Of a stretch of DNA of 64,000 bases, positions 17,039 through 26,511 are shown one piece after another (position 1 is the first letter of the stretch; every line of letters begins with the position of its first letter). Source of the stretch: JAXLVB01 sp046329195 (GTDB lineage: Bacteria; Bacteroidota; Bacteroidia; Cytophagales; Spirosomataceae); the NCBI GenBank assembly GCA_046329195.1, contig JAXLVB010000001.1:248001-312000 (forward strand), given 5' to 3'. Made by a program: the position numbers and the translations under genes. A model generated the notes under the pieces. The model worked only from the letters and a program-made list of their open reading frames with translations. It had not been told where the DNA came from and ran no database searches.

Positions 17039-18150
17039 TACAGCTTTTAAAGACAATCGTTGATGTTAGTGATTTTGAGTTACAAAATCAAATAATTTTC
17101 ATTTTAAGAGGTGGAATGATGAATAGTTCTGTTTTTATTTGTGATGGTTTGAATGATGAAAAAAAAATATTGGAAAACATTATTATCCCCTCTTTTAGAG
17201 CTAATGACGAGAGTTTATGGGTTTATAGCAAGGGTAAAACTTTTGAGTTTTCAAAAAATCGTAATTTTAATAACCCTAAAATTTATTCTGATTTTTTCCC
17301 TAAATACAAAAATGAAAATACTTTGATTGGTGATTTCAAAAAAGACGACAACAGATACTTACAATCTCGAAAATTAGTTAATGAAAAGGCTGTTTGGGAA
17401 ATAAACTTCACCTCTACAATTCTCTTAATTTCTACACAAATTTATCTTGTGAAGTTTTCAGAAAATTTACAAAAATTAAGTCTTTTTTCTTTTGACTTCC
17501 ATACAGGTTCCCCCCTCTGGCAATACACATTACTCGAAGAGATTTATGATTGGACAGATGGAGGTGGGTATGAACATAAAGGCGAAATAGAACGCATCAT
17601 TGGCGTTTATAAGGGCGTTTTGTGGGTATCACTCAATTCAGGGCGGCTATTGGGCTTATCGGTAGAAGGTGGGTTGTTACTTTATAATATTTCACAACCC
17701 AATATTTATCCCAATGGCTATACTTTTAGGGAAGAAAACAAGTATTTGTGGTATGGTCGGCATTGGCAGTTTGATGCTGAAAAGGGTGTTTTGTTTGGGT
17801 TAACGAGTTGCTATTATTTCGAGTTAACCCTCAGCAACCCAAGCAATACCTTTGTTTTGTACGATATTTCGGCCAGTTGCGAGCAATATTCCATCAAAGC
17901 CAATATGCCCGTTTTAGAATGGTCATGGCAAGGCGATGAGATATTTTTTGGGGATACAGATTTTAGAAATCAACCATCCAGTGTGGGTATATTCAATCGA
18001 AAAAGAAAAGAAATTACGTGGACAAGTCGAGAGTTAGGCGAGGAAGGTGTTTTCAAGGGGGTTCGTAAAATAGACTATGCTGGAGGTAGGCTGTATGTTT
18101 TAGATGGCCAGAATACCTTACATATTTTTGAGCGGGAAAAAAAACTATAG
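17035..18150 (+). CDS. Hypothetical protein, possible beta-propeller
   Basis: 371 aa, no signal peptide and no family I can name. The second half has repeating beta-strand blocks (GVLWVSLNSGRLLGLS, KYLWYGRHWQFDAEKGVLFG, DEIFFGDTDFRN, GGRLYVLDGQNTLHIF) like PQQ/WD-type propeller blades. Base composition is clearly more AT-rich than the flanking genes, especially in the first 400 bases, and Lys/Asn/Ile are frequent. It overlaps the preceding fragment by 4 bases and is surrounded by repeat debris, so it looks horizontally acquired. One thing to test is a role as the immunity partner of a lost polymorphic toxin; this is speculation. Confidence 0.6.
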   Translation: MIQLLKTIVDVSDFELQNQIIFILRGGMMNSSVFICDGLNDEKKILENIIIPSFRANDESLWVYSKGKTFEFSKNRNFNNPKIYSDFFPKYKNENTLIGDFKKDDNRYLQSRKLVNEKAVWEINFTSTILLISTQIYLVKFSENLQKLSLFSFDFHTGSPLWQYTLLEEIYDWTDGGGYEHKGEIERIIGVYKGVLWVSLNSGRLLGLSVEGGLLLYNISQPNIYPNGYTFREENKYLWYGRHWQFDAEKGVLFGLTSCYYFELTLSNPSNTFVLYDISASCEQYSIKANMPVLEWSWQGDEIFFGDTDFRNQPSSVGIFNRKRKEITWTSRELGEEGVFKGVRKIDYAGGRLYVLDGQNTLHIFEREKKL

Positions 18151-18161
18151 ATTACCCCCCA

Positions 18162-18235
18162 TTGTGCGTAGTGTTCAATCGAACACTGCGTACTAAAGAT
18201 GAAAGTCCGTCTGTGACGGGGTCGCCCAGACGGCT
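18162..18235. repeat. Two short palindromes (REP-like)
   Basis: The first is AGTGTTC-AATC-GAACACT (18170-18187). The second has 7-bp arms CCGTCTG (18207-18213) and CAGACGG (18227-18233), with an inner GAC/GTC pair. They lie directly upstream of the transposase remnant at 18276, as expected for palindromes that serve a REP-associated transposase. Confidence 0.6.
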
Positions 18236-18275
18236 CAACCCACGTAAAAGAGGCAAAAACGTAACCGTAACACCC

Positions 18276-18407
18276 ATGGCATTTGCACGCAGAATCCAAA
18301 ACCCCGAAGGGCTTTATTTTATCACCTTTTCCTCCGTGGTAGGTGTTTGTCCACCAACAAACAGGCACAAGCAAAACCAACACAACAAATTGAAAATCAA
18401 AACTTAA
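18276..18407 (+). pseudogene. N-terminal remnant of a REP-associated tyrosine transposase (Y1_Tnp family)
   Basis: The sequence MAFARRIQNPEGLYFITFSS closely resembles the start of IS200-like/REP-associated transposases of Bacteroidota, which begin with a conserved NPEGxYFxTFTVV strand. After about 23 residues the similarity stops and an unrelated tail leads to a stop. The catalytic HUH motif and Tyr are absent, so this is a dead fragment. Confidence 0.6.
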
Positions 18408-18423
18408 TATAGACCATACATCC

Positions 18424-19698
18424 TTACGCAGTAGGTAGTTTAACAATAAACGTACAACCTTGTCCCAAGGCACTTTCGAGGCTGATGCTGCCTTTGTGGG
18501 CTTCTACCATCAGCTTTACGTAGTATAAGCCTAGCCCAAAACCCTTTACATTATGAACGTTGCCCGTGGGAACTCTATAAAATTTCTGAAAGACTAATTT
18601 ATGGTTTTTTTCGCTGATACCCAGCCCATTATCTTTTACCGAAATCACCAATTGCTTGCCTACATTTTGAGTAGCGATAAGCACTTGAGGGGATTTGTCG
18701 CAGTATTTGAGGCTGTTGTCGAGGAGGTTGTGTAGTATATTGGAGAGGTGCAGGCGGTCGCCGTTGACCAAGTGGTGGGTAGCTTCTAATTGTAGTTGCA
18801 CATCGGCATTCTTATCTTTCCACACTGGTAGCTGATTGTTGATAAGTTCGTGGATAACTTCATGGATATCCACTTTTTCTTTGTGAAGCTCTTGGGTACC
18901 ATCGCTCAACTTGGCAATTTGCAACACGGCGTCCACGTGCTTGCGCAGGCGATTGGCCTCGTTCCGAATAATGGTGGCGTAGTTGAGCAACCGTTCGGGG
19001 TGATTAGCGATTTCGGGTTTGGCCAATACTTCGCTCGAAATCGAAATCGTCGAAATCGGCGTTTTGAACTCATGCGTCATGTTGTTGATGAAGTCCGTCT
19101 GGATCTCTGAGAGTCGTTTTTGCTTAAAAATCACCCACAGCGCATACGCAAAAAACAGCATCACCACCCCCAATGCAATACTCGACACCAGCCAAAAACC
19201 TGTCTGATTGAGCAAATACATGCGTTTTTCGGGAAAATACACCCCAAAATAATAATTGTGACCAGGTATTTGCGGAAACTCATATTTCACAGAGCTGGTG
19301 CTATCGCATTTGGGCGATACACACACAAAACCACCGTACTGGATGCTATTTTTTTGGCAATCGTAAATCCCATATTCAAAGTTGGTGTTAATGTCTTGGC
19401 GGATAAACTCTTGTCTCAAAAACTCCTCAAGCACCATAGGGTTAATTACATCATTGATTTGTACGGTGTAGTAATTTGACATGATTCGCTCTACGGGCTT
19501 CAGTACCAGATTGTTAGGATTTTGATTGAAGTCTAACATGCGTTTGGTAACTACTCGCAAGGCCGACGTAATCCGTTGGTCAAAATCTTGGTCTTCGAGG
19601 GTATAAGCCTGCCGATACCAATAATACTGCACAACCATTATGGCCAGTAGAACCACGGTCGAAAAAATGGTGAATAAACGTAAGGTTCGGCTCGACAT
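18424..19698 (-). CDS. Sensor histidine kinase
   Basis: 424 aa. Two membrane segments (residues about 9-25 and 168-192) enclose a periplasmic sensor of about 140 residues with several Cys. The H-box is NMTHEFKTPIS with the phosphorylated His near 209. The N-box (NILHNLLDNSLKY) and G-boxes (VKDNGLGI, GFGLGLYYVK) form the ATPase. No HAMP domain is obvious. No response regulator lies next to it, so the partner is elsewhere. The signal is unknown. Confidence 0.92.
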   Translation of the reverse strand: MSSRTLRLFTIFSTVVLLAIMVVQYYWYRQAYTLEDQDFDQRITSALRVVTKRMLDFNQNPNNLVLKPVERIMSNYYTVQINDVINPMVLEEFLRQEFIRQDINTNFEYGIYDCQKNSIQYGGFVCVSPKCDSTSSVKYEFPQIPGHNYYFGVYFPEKRMYLLNQTGFWLVSSIALGVVMLFFAYALWVIFKQKRLSEIQTDFINNMTHEFKTPISTISISSEVLAKPEIANHPERLLNYATIIRNEANRLRKHVDAVLQIAKLSDGTQELHKEKVDIHEVIHELINNQLPVWKDKNADVQLQLEATHHLVNGDRLHLSNILHNLLDNSLKYCDKSPQVLIATQNVGKQLVISVKDNGLGISEKNHKLVFQKFYRVPTGNVHNVKGFGLGLYYVKLMVEAHKGSISLESALGQGCTFIVKLPTA

Positions 19699-19798
19699 AG
19701 CTTTAATTCATCAACGTAACTGCCTACAAAACGTAAAAGTCTGCTTTACTGGATAAAAGTTCCCCACAAGTTTACGAAAATCTTAGGGTTGCCCTTAA

Positions 19799-19833
19799 CA
19801 AAAAAGGCAGCGGGTATGCCCGTTGCCTTTTTT
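19799..19833. terminator. Intrinsic terminator-like hairpin in the 307-base spacer
   Basis: AAAAAAGGCAGCGGG and CCCGTTGCCTTTTTT pair with one G-U across a short loop. It lies between the divergent kinase and PhzF genes, so it may end a small transcript or be a relic. The rest of 19699-20005 shows no gene I can support. Confidence 0.6.
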
Positions 19834-20005
19834 ATATAGCCATGAAAACTTTACTGCTTTTCTTTTATGCTGCTTTTGAGACGGGCGTTTCCCAAAAAAG
19901 TAACAGAACGAAATATAAAGTTGCGCAACGGCGTATTTTACCTTCGCCACTCCGAACCAAGCTGCCTGATTTTTTGTAGTCAATCATAAAACCACTAAGC
20001 TGCTG

Positions 20006-20797
20006 ATGAAACTAAAACTCTATCAAGTAGATGCCTTTACCGACACCTTGTTTAAGGGCAATCCAGCCGCTGTTTGTCTATTAGACGAATGGCTTCCCAA
20101 ACCCACTATGCAAGCCATTGCTGCCGAGAATAATTTAGCCGAAACGGCCTTTTTAGTTCGGATAGGCAATGATTTCGACCTCAAGTGGTTCACTCCAACC
20201 GTTGAGATAGACCTGTGTGGCCATGCTACAGTGGCTTCGGCCAAAATCATTTACGATTACTTGGGTTACGACGAAGCGGTTATTCGTTTTCATTCCAATA
20301 GCGGCATCTTAACGGTATCTCGTGAAGATTCATGGTTGTATCTCAACTTTCCGTCGTATCCACCTGTATCGGTCGAAGCCCCGCCTGCTGGTTTGTTAGA
20401 AGGCTTAGGTATTACCAATGCGCAGTCAGTTTGGCGAGGCCGTACCAATGACTACATGGTAGTTTTGGATAATCAAGAGGCGGTGAGTCAGGTTAATCCT
20501 GATTTTCGGTTACTGAAATCAGTAGCGGCACGTGGCATTATTGTAACGGCTCGTGGCAACGAAGTGGACTTTGTGTCTCGTTTCTTTGGCCCAGCCTCGG
20601 GTATTGACGAAGACCCGGTAACGGGTTCAGCTCATTGTATTCTGACGCCGTATTGGGCCGGTGTATTAGGAAAAACAGAGCTTATTGCCAAGCAGATTTC
20701 GCCACGTGGGGGTGATTTACGCCTCAAACTTCTGGGCGACCGTGTCGAAATCGGTGGCCAGTCGGTGGTTTATTTGGCTGGAGAGATAGAAGTTTAG
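20006..20797 (+). CDS. PhzF-family isomerase/epimerase
   Basis: 263 aa with the family start LYQVDAFTDTLFKGNPAAVC, the catalytic Glu in NLAETAFL (Glu46), the DLCGHATVA glycine loop and the C-terminal GIDEDPVTGSAHC block. The fold is that of diaminopimelate epimerase. No phenazine genes are nearby, so it is a general PhzF-like protein of unknown substrate rather than a phenazine enzyme. Confidence 0.9.
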   Translation: MKLKLYQVDAFTDTLFKGNPAAVCLLDEWLPKPTMQAIAAENNLAETAFLVRIGNDFDLKWFTPTVEIDLCGHATVASAKIIYDYLGYDEAVIRFHSNSGILTVSREDSWLYLNFPSYPPVSVEAPPAGLLEGLGITNAQSVWRGRTNDYMVVLDNQEAVSQVNPDFRLLKSVAARGIIVTARGNEVDFVSRFFGPASGIDEDPVTGSAHCILTPYWAGVLGKTELIAKQISPRGGDLRLKLLGDRVEIGGQSVVYLAGEIEV

Positions 20798-20813
20798 TAC
20801 GAATCTCATACAG

Positions 20814-20845
20814 AAAAAGGTTGGCCATGATGACCAACCTTTTTG
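20814..20845. terminator. Bidirectional terminator between phzF-like gene and pyk
   Basis: AAAAAGGTTGG and CCAACCTTTTT form an 11-bp stem between two convergent genes. Confidence 0.85.
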
Positions 20846-20871
20846 GATTTATAAATGCTTGGGTGGCAAGA

Positions 20872-22347
20872 CTAACTCACAAAACCCAACTTAATGGTGT
20901 TGGTACGGATGTCTTGTTGGGTTGGGATACTCAAATTGCTAATGACCACGTCGCCTTTTTCAAGTAATCCTTTTTGTTTGAGAATAGTGGCCATATCGGT
21001 CACAATTTCTTCGAGGCCCTTGTCTCGGCTATCGTAATAAAACACCTTCACTCCCCACAAAAGCCCCATCGTACTAACAAGGGTTTCGTTAGAGGTAAAT
21101 ACATACAAGTTGGCCTTGGGGCGGTGAGCCGACAAGCGGAACGCCGTATATCCTGAGCTGGTTGTACACATGATTGCCTTGGCCTTAGTATCTCGTGCCA
21201 AGCGACACGCCGCAGCAATCACTCGGTCGTTTTGAATGGTAGGCGATTCTTCTAGCCCTTCGAGCATGTGATTTTTGAAGTAGATAGCCGCTTCGTCGCC
21301 TTTCACGATTTTGATTTCGTTTTGCTGTTGTTCTACGGCTTCAATAATGTGGCGCATGGTCTGTACCGCAATCTCAGGATACTTACCCGATGCCGATTCA
21401 GCCGAAAGCATCGTAGCTGAAGCACCGTCCAATACCGCATTGGCTACATCCGACGTCTCGGCACGGGTTGGTACAGGGTTGTCTTTCATGGACTCCAGCA
21501 TCTGCGTGGCCACAATCACAGGTTTGGCAGCCTTGATACACTTTTTCACCATCGTTTTTTGAAGGTGCGGCACGATAGCTCCATCAAGCTCTACGCCCAA
21601 GTCCCCACGAGCTACCATTACGGCATCGGTAGCCTCGATAATGGAATCAATATTGTCAATAGCTTCTGGTTTTTCGATTTTGGCCACTACTCGGGCGTGT
21701 TTACCAGTAGCCTTTATTTTGTTTTTTACGTCTAGAATATCTTCTGCCTTCCGTACAAACGAAAGTGCTACCCAGTCAACGTCATTGGCCAGCCCGAAGT
21801 AGAGGTCTTCTTCATCCTTTTCGGTCAGAGCTGGAAGCGACACTTTGGTGCCGGGTAGATTGATTCCTTTTTTTGACTTGAGAATGCCCCCATACACTAC
21901 TTCGGTGACTACTTCTTTGTTGTCATAATCAATCGCCGTTACGATCACTTCGAGGTTACCGTCGTCCATCAAAATGCGTTCGCCCACATTGACGTCTTTG
22001 TACATCGAAGTATAGGTAGTGCCTACACGTTCTGATGTCCCCAGCAGGTTTTCGTCCATTACAAACGTAAACTGCTGCCCTGCTACAATCTCAACTCCGT
22101 TGTTTTCAACTAATTGAGTGCGGATTTTGGGACCTTGTAAATCTTGCAGAATAGCCGCATTAAAGCCATACTCCTGATTAATTTCACGGATAAAGTTGAT
22201 GACTTTTTGGTGGTCAGCATGTGTCCCATGCGAAAAGTTCAGGCGGAATACATTGACCCCCGCTTGTGCCAGCTTAATGAGCATCTCTTTGGTATTGCTG
22301 GCAGGACCTACGGTGGCAACAATTTTGGTTTTCTTCTGGTAAGACAT
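20872..22347 (-). CDS. pyk: Pyruvate kinase
   Basis: 491 aa. The N-terminus KTKIVATVGPASNTKEML, the Mg/K site (NFSHG), the active-site signature IEKPEAIDNID and the MVARGDLGVEL block are all present, as are VATQMLESM and the C-terminal allosteric domain (TSSGYTAFRLSAHRP). The enzyme converts PEP and ADP to pyruvate and ATP in glycolysis. It is a single gene with its own terminator. Confidence 0.97.
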   Translation of the reverse strand: MSYQKKTKIVATVGPASNTKEMLIKLAQAGVNVFRLNFSHGTHADHQKVINFIREINQEYGFNAAILQDLQGPKIRTQLVENNGVEIVAGQQFTFVMDENLLGTSERVGTTYTSMYKDVNVGERILMDDGNLEVIVTAIDYDNKEVVTEVVYGGILKSKKGINLPGTKVSLPALTEKDEEDLYFGLANDVDWVALSFVRKAEDILDVKNKIKATGKHARVVAKIEKPEAIDNIDSIIEATDAVMVARGDLGVELDGAIVPHLQKTMVKKCIKAAKPVIVATQMLESMKDNPVPTRAETSDVANAVLDGASATMLSAESASGKYPEIAVQTMRHIIEAVEQQQNEIKIVKGDEAAIYFKNHMLEGLEESPTIQNDRVIAAACRLARDTKAKAIMCTTSSGYTAFRLSAHRPKANLYVFTSNETLVSTMGLLWGVKVFYYDSRDKGLEEIVTDMATILKQKGLLEKGDVVISNLSIPTQQDIRTNTIKLGFVS

Positions 22348-22837
22348 TCGTTTGTATCGTTATTCTGTGGTGAGTTATTGGGTGATTCGTCGGGTAAGTT
22401 GTTGATTTAAAAGATTTTTTTACAACAAGTTACGAATACTAATAACATACAACGGTAATGGATTTGGTTATCAGAGCCGCAAGTTACCTAAAATTCTGTT
22501 TAAGCATGGAATTATTTATGAATCATTGGTAAATTAACATCATTTCGATAGGTAAAGAAGTTCTTATCAAAATTAATTTCATCCCATCTAATTAGGATCT
22601 TTGGCCTAAGCAAAACCTTTTTTCTCCTTATCCATAGTCATCGAGTTTTTGTCTTTCCATAAGCCTCCTTTAGATATAATTCATTATTTATCAATTAATT
22701 ATAGATTTAAAAAAACGAATACCAAACAACGAATACCCTCCACCTTCCGAAACCCCTCAAATTTTTGTACTTTTGCAGGAATTTTTGCGGAAAGTACCTG
22801 TTACAGAAGATACGCAAATCTTTTTGCACTATTTATC
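22348..22837. promoter_or_regulatory. Divergent promoter region of pyk and ileS
   Basis: This 490-base AT-rich spacer has no coding signal. A -7 element TACTTTTG at 22768-22775 would start the ileS transcript about 57 bases before its ATG. I see no T-box or clear structured leader. The rest holds nothing recognisable. Confidence 0.55.
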
Positions 22838-25800
22838 ATGAATTTCAAAGAATATAGAGGCATTGACTATGCTCAAGTGGCCGACGAAATCTTGGCGTTT
22901 TGGAAAGACAACAAGATTTTTGAGCAATCGGTTAGCACCCGTGAAGGCAAGCCTTCGTTTACGTTTTATGAAGGTCCGCCTTCGGCCAACGGAACCCCTG
23001 GTATCCACCACGTGATGGCTCGAACCATCAAGGATATTTTTTGCCGCTACCAAACCCTCAAAGGCAAGCAGGTAAAGCGCAAAGGTGGCTGGGACACCCA
23101 CGGCCTGCCTATCGAGCTTCAGGTTGAGAAAGAACTGAACATTACCAAAGAAGACATCGGGAAGAAAATCTCCATCGAAGAGTATAACCAAAAGTGCCGT
23201 GAGGCCGTGATGCGCTTTACCGACCAGTGGCTCGACATGACCGAGCGCATGGGCTACTGGGTGGATATGGACAACCCCTACGTAACGTATCACAACGAGT
23301 ACATCGAGTCGGTGTGGTGGTTGCTCAAGCAGTTGCATCGCAAAGGCTTACTTTATAAGGGGTACACCATTCAGCCGTATTCGCCAGCGGCAGGTACAGG
23401 CCTTAGCTCACACGAGCTAAACATGCCCGGTACCTACAAAGAGGTAAAAGACACCTCGCTAACGGCACAGTTTAAAGTGAAGCATACGGGCAAGTCGGCC
23501 TTCTTGTTTGACGACGTGGAGCGTGCCCACACCCAAGGCGACCTCTACATCTTGGCTTGGACTACCACCCCCTGGACGCTGCCTTCAAACTCAGCCCTGA
23601 CCGTTGGCAAAAACATTGAATATGTGCTCATTAGCACCTTCAATCCTTACACGTATTTGCCTGTAAACGTAGTGCTGGCTCGTGAGTTGGTAGGCAAATA
23701 CTTCAACGAAAAAGGAAAAGATGGTGATTTTGCAGCTTTCAAAGAGGGCGACAAAATCATCCCTTGGACTATCATTTCTACTTGTAAAGGGGCTGATTTA
23801 GAAGGCATTGAGTACGAACAGCTTCTCCCATACGTTCAGCCCGAAACAGCTGCTTTTCGAGTTATCTTGGGCGATTTTGTAACCACCGAAGACGGTACAG
23901 GCGTGGTACATACCGCTCCGACCTTCGGTGCCGACGACTTTAGAGTGGCTCAACAAAATGGGATTCCGGCCATTTTGGTACAAGATGAAAACGGCAAAGA
24001 CATGCCTTTGGTGGACAAACGAGGTCGTTTTGTAAAAGAAGTTACCGACTTTGCTTTGGAGTACGTCAAGGAAGCTTACCTGACCGACGAAGAGAAAGAA
24101 GAAGAACGTCAGAAACAAGGTCGTGACAAGTACCTATCCGTAGATGAACGCATTGCGATTAAACTCAAAACTGAGAATAAAGCCTTTAATGTTCAGCGCT
24201 TTGAGCACCCCTACCCGCACTGTTGGCGTACTGATAAGCCCGTGCTGTATTACCCCTTGGACAGCTGGTTTATCCGCAGCACGGCGGTGAAAGACAAGCT
24301 CATTCATCTCAATAACACCATCAACTGGAAGCCCGAAAGTACCGGTACTGGCCGCTTTGGCAACTGGCTCGAAAACTTGGTGGACTGGAACCTCTCTCGC
24401 TCTCGTTTCTGGGGAACACCCCTGCCCGTATGGCGCAGCGAAGACGGCGAAGAAGTTTGTATCGGTTCGTTGCAAGAGTTAGAACAAGGCATCAGACATG
24501 CGCTTAACGACAGCGTGCTGACCGCCGAACAACGAGCCAGCAACGAGAAATACTTGGCATTGCTCAGCCAAGGCCAAGAGGACTTGCACCGCCCCTACGT
24601 GGATGAAGTTTATCTAGTATCAGTGTCGGGCAAGGTGATGTTCCGTGAGCCTGACCTGATTGACGTATGGTTCGACTCCGGTGCTATGCCTTATGCTCAA
24701 TGGCACTATCCCTTTGAGAATCAGGATATTTTTGAAAAATCATTCCCTGCCGACTTTATCTCGGAGGGCGTTGACCAAACCCGTGGTTGGTTCTTTACCC
24801 TCCATGCCATCTCGACGATGGTGTCGGAGTCTGTATCGTTCAAAAATGTAGTCTCGACGGGTTTGGTGTTGGACAAAAACGGCGAGAAGATGTCCAAACG
24901 CAAAGGTAACGTTATCAATCCGTTTGAGGCTTTGCCCAAGTACGGTGCCGACCCAGTGCGTTGGTATATGATTACGAACTCAAACCCTTGGGACAACCTT
25001 CGCTTTAACCTCGACGGCATCACCGAAGTTCAGCGGAAATTTTTCGGAACGCTCTATAACACGTATGCGTTTTTTGCGCTATATGCCAACTTAGATAACT
25101 ACGCCATCAGCGAAACCGACCGAGTGCCTTACGAACAACTGCCAGAGCTTGACCGCTGGATTTTGTCGAAACTCAACACGCTGATTCGAGAAGTGGACGA
25201 CGCCTTTGCTGACTACGAACCCACCAAGGCAGGACGAGCCATTCAGGACTTTGTTTGTGACCATCTGTCTAACTGGTACGTACGGTTGTCTCGCCGTCGT
25301 TTCTGGAAAGGCGACATGACCACCGACAAGCAGGCGGCTTACGAAACCCTTGGGCATTGCTTGGCAGCAGTTGCACAGCTAATGAGCCCGATTGCGCCTT
25401 TCTTTGCCGACTGGCTCTACAAAAACCTGACCGACCACCTGCGTTCGGAGGCCATTCAGCAAAATACCCCATTCCGCTTCGATTCTGTGCATCTTACGGA
25501 GTTCCATCCTTACGAAGCAGCTTGGGTAGATGCCGACTTAGAGGCTTCGATGGACTTGGCTCAGCGGATTTCGTCGCTGGTACACTCGCTACGCAAAGGC
25601 CATAAGATTAAAGTGCGTCAGCCGTTGACCAAAATCTTGATTCCGGTATTGAGTGGCCAAACTCGTGAGCAAATCCGCCATGTAGAAGATCTCATCAAGG
25701 CCGAAGTCAACGTAAAAGCAATTGAATACGTGGACGATGATTCAGGCGTATTGTCAAAAAAGGTGAAGCCCAATTTCAAAACGTTAGGCCCTAAATACGG

Positions 25801-26266
25801 TCCCAAAATGAAAGAAGTGGCAGCCCTTATCAATAGCCTCAGCAAAGAGCAAATTAACCAACTCGACAAGGTAGGTTCTCTACAAACAGAACAATTTGAT
25901 TTACAGAAAGAAGACGTCGAAATCTTGACCGAAGACCTCCCCGGCTGGATTGTAGCCAGCGACGCTGGCCTTACAGTGGCCCTTGACATCACCATCCCAG
26001 ATGATTTGCGCAAAGAAGGTATTGCTCGTGACTTTGTAAACCGTATTCAGAACCTACGCAAAGATAGCGGCTTAGAAGTAACCGACAAGATAAGCATTTC
26101 ACTAAAAGATACTTACGAATTGGTAAGTACTGCTCTTGAGGCTAACAAGGAATACATTTGCTCCGAAACACAAGCTCTATCGCTCCATATTCTACCCGAG
26201 TTGCACGAAGCCGTTTCGGTCGAAATGGACGAGTACCTGCTCGATGTAAAAATTGAAGTGGTATAG
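22838..26266 (+). CDS. ileS: Isoleucyl-tRNA synthetase
   Basis: 1142 aa from the ATG at 22838 (MNFKEYRGIDYAQVADEIL); the open frame extends upstream but through AT-rich leader DNA. The class I HIGH-type motif is GTPGIHHVMAR and the KMSKS motif is KMSKRKGN. The editing domain is present (WTTTPWTLPSNSAL, GTGVVHTAPTFGADDF). Length fits the eukaryote-like, zinc-independent IleRS type. It charges tRNA-Ile and corrects valine mischarging. Confidence 0.97.
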   Translation: MNFKEYRGIDYAQVADEILAFWKDNKIFEQSVSTREGKPSFTFYEGPPSANGTPGIHHVMARTIKDIFCRYQTLKGKQVKRKGGWDTHGLPIELQVEKELNITKEDIGKKISIEEYNQKCREAVMRFTDQWLDMTERMGYWVDMDNPYVTYHNEYIESVWWLLKQLHRKGLLYKGYTIQPYSPAAGTGLSSHELNMPGTYKEVKDTSLTAQFKVKHTGKSAFLFDDVERAHTQGDLYILAWTTTPWTLPSNSALTVGKNIEYVLISTFNPYTYLPVNVVLARELVGKYFNEKGKDGDFAAFKEGDKIIPWTIISTCKGADLEGIEYEQLLPYVQPETAAFRVILGDFVTTEDGTGVVHTAPTFGADDFRVAQQNGIPAILVQDENGKDMPLVDKRGRFVKEVTDFALEYVKEAYLTDEEKEEERQKQGRDKYLSVDERIAIKLKTENKAFNVQRFEHPYPHCWRTDKPVLYYPLDSWFIRSTAVKDKLIHLNNTINWKPESTGTGRFGNWLENLVDWNLSRSRFWGTPLPVWRSEDGEEVCIGSLQELEQGIRHALNDSVLTAEQRASNEKYLALLSQGQEDLHRPYVDEVYLVSVSGKVMFREPDLIDVWFDSGAMPYAQWHYPFENQDIFEKSFPADFISEGVDQTRGWFFTLHAISTMVSESVSFKNVVSTGLVLDKNGEKMSKRKGNVINPFEALPKYGADPVRWYMITNSNPWDNLRFNLDGITEVQRKFFGTLYNTYAFFALYANLDNYAISETDRVPYEQLPELDRWILSKLNTLIREVDDAFADYEPTKAGRAIQDFVCDHLSNWYVRLSRRRFWKGDMTTDKQAAYETLGHCLAAVAQLMSPIAPFFADWLYKNLTDHLRSEAIQQNTPFRFDSVHLTEFHPYEAAWVDADLEASMDLAQRISSLVHSLRKGHKIKVRQPLTKILIPVLSGQTREQIRHVEDLIKAEVNVKAIEYVDDDSGVLSKKVKPNFKTLGPKYGPKMKEVAALINSLSKEQINQLDKVGSLQTEQFDLQKEDVEILTEDLPGWIVASDAGLTVALDITIPDDLRKEGIARDFVNRIQNLRKDSGLEVTDKISISLKDTYELVSTALEANKEYICSETQALSLHILPELHEAVSVEMDEYLLDVKIEVV

Positions 26267-26289
26267 GAACAATCTACTTCACACATACA

Positions 26290-26317
26290 AAGCCATCCGA
26301 GAGGGTGGCTTTTTTTA
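26290..26317 (+). terminator. Intrinsic terminator of ileS
   Basis: AGCCATCC (26291-26298) pairs with GGGTGGCT (ending 26310) across a short loop and is followed by a run of T. Confidence 0.85.
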
Positions 26318-26332
26318 CGGCCAGACAATACG

Positions 26333-26357
26333 GTAGGGGCGTATGGCATACGCCCAA
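26333..26357. repeat. Dispersed palindromic repeat, second copy
   Basis: The 25 bases are identical to 14101-14125, centred on GGGCGTATGGCATACGCCC. The palindrome has 9-bp arms around a single base. Here it lacks the terminal inverted repeats seen around the copy at 14 kb. Confidence 0.75.
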
Positions 26358-26511
26358 GTTCATGCCGCTACGCCGCTACATAATTCTCAGTACTTATCTC
26401 TCAAAAAACCATATTAGGCGCATTTGCGCTCAAAGGGTTTTGTGTTTGAATTGTTTTTCACAACTTTGTTCATCTAATCAACCCTTCACCTCACAACTTA
26501 CTGAACTCTTT

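Noticed and set aside
19795..19983. 62-codon minus-strand frame between the kinase and PhzF genes
   Set aside because: It runs through a terminator-like hairpin and has no recognisable protein features.
20006..20797. Phenazine biosynthesis gene
   Set aside because: PhzF-like proteins are widespread without phenazines and no other phz gene is near.
25357..25605. 82-codon + frame inside ileS
   Set aside because: It is a shadow of ileS in another frame; ileS is complete and conserved throughout.
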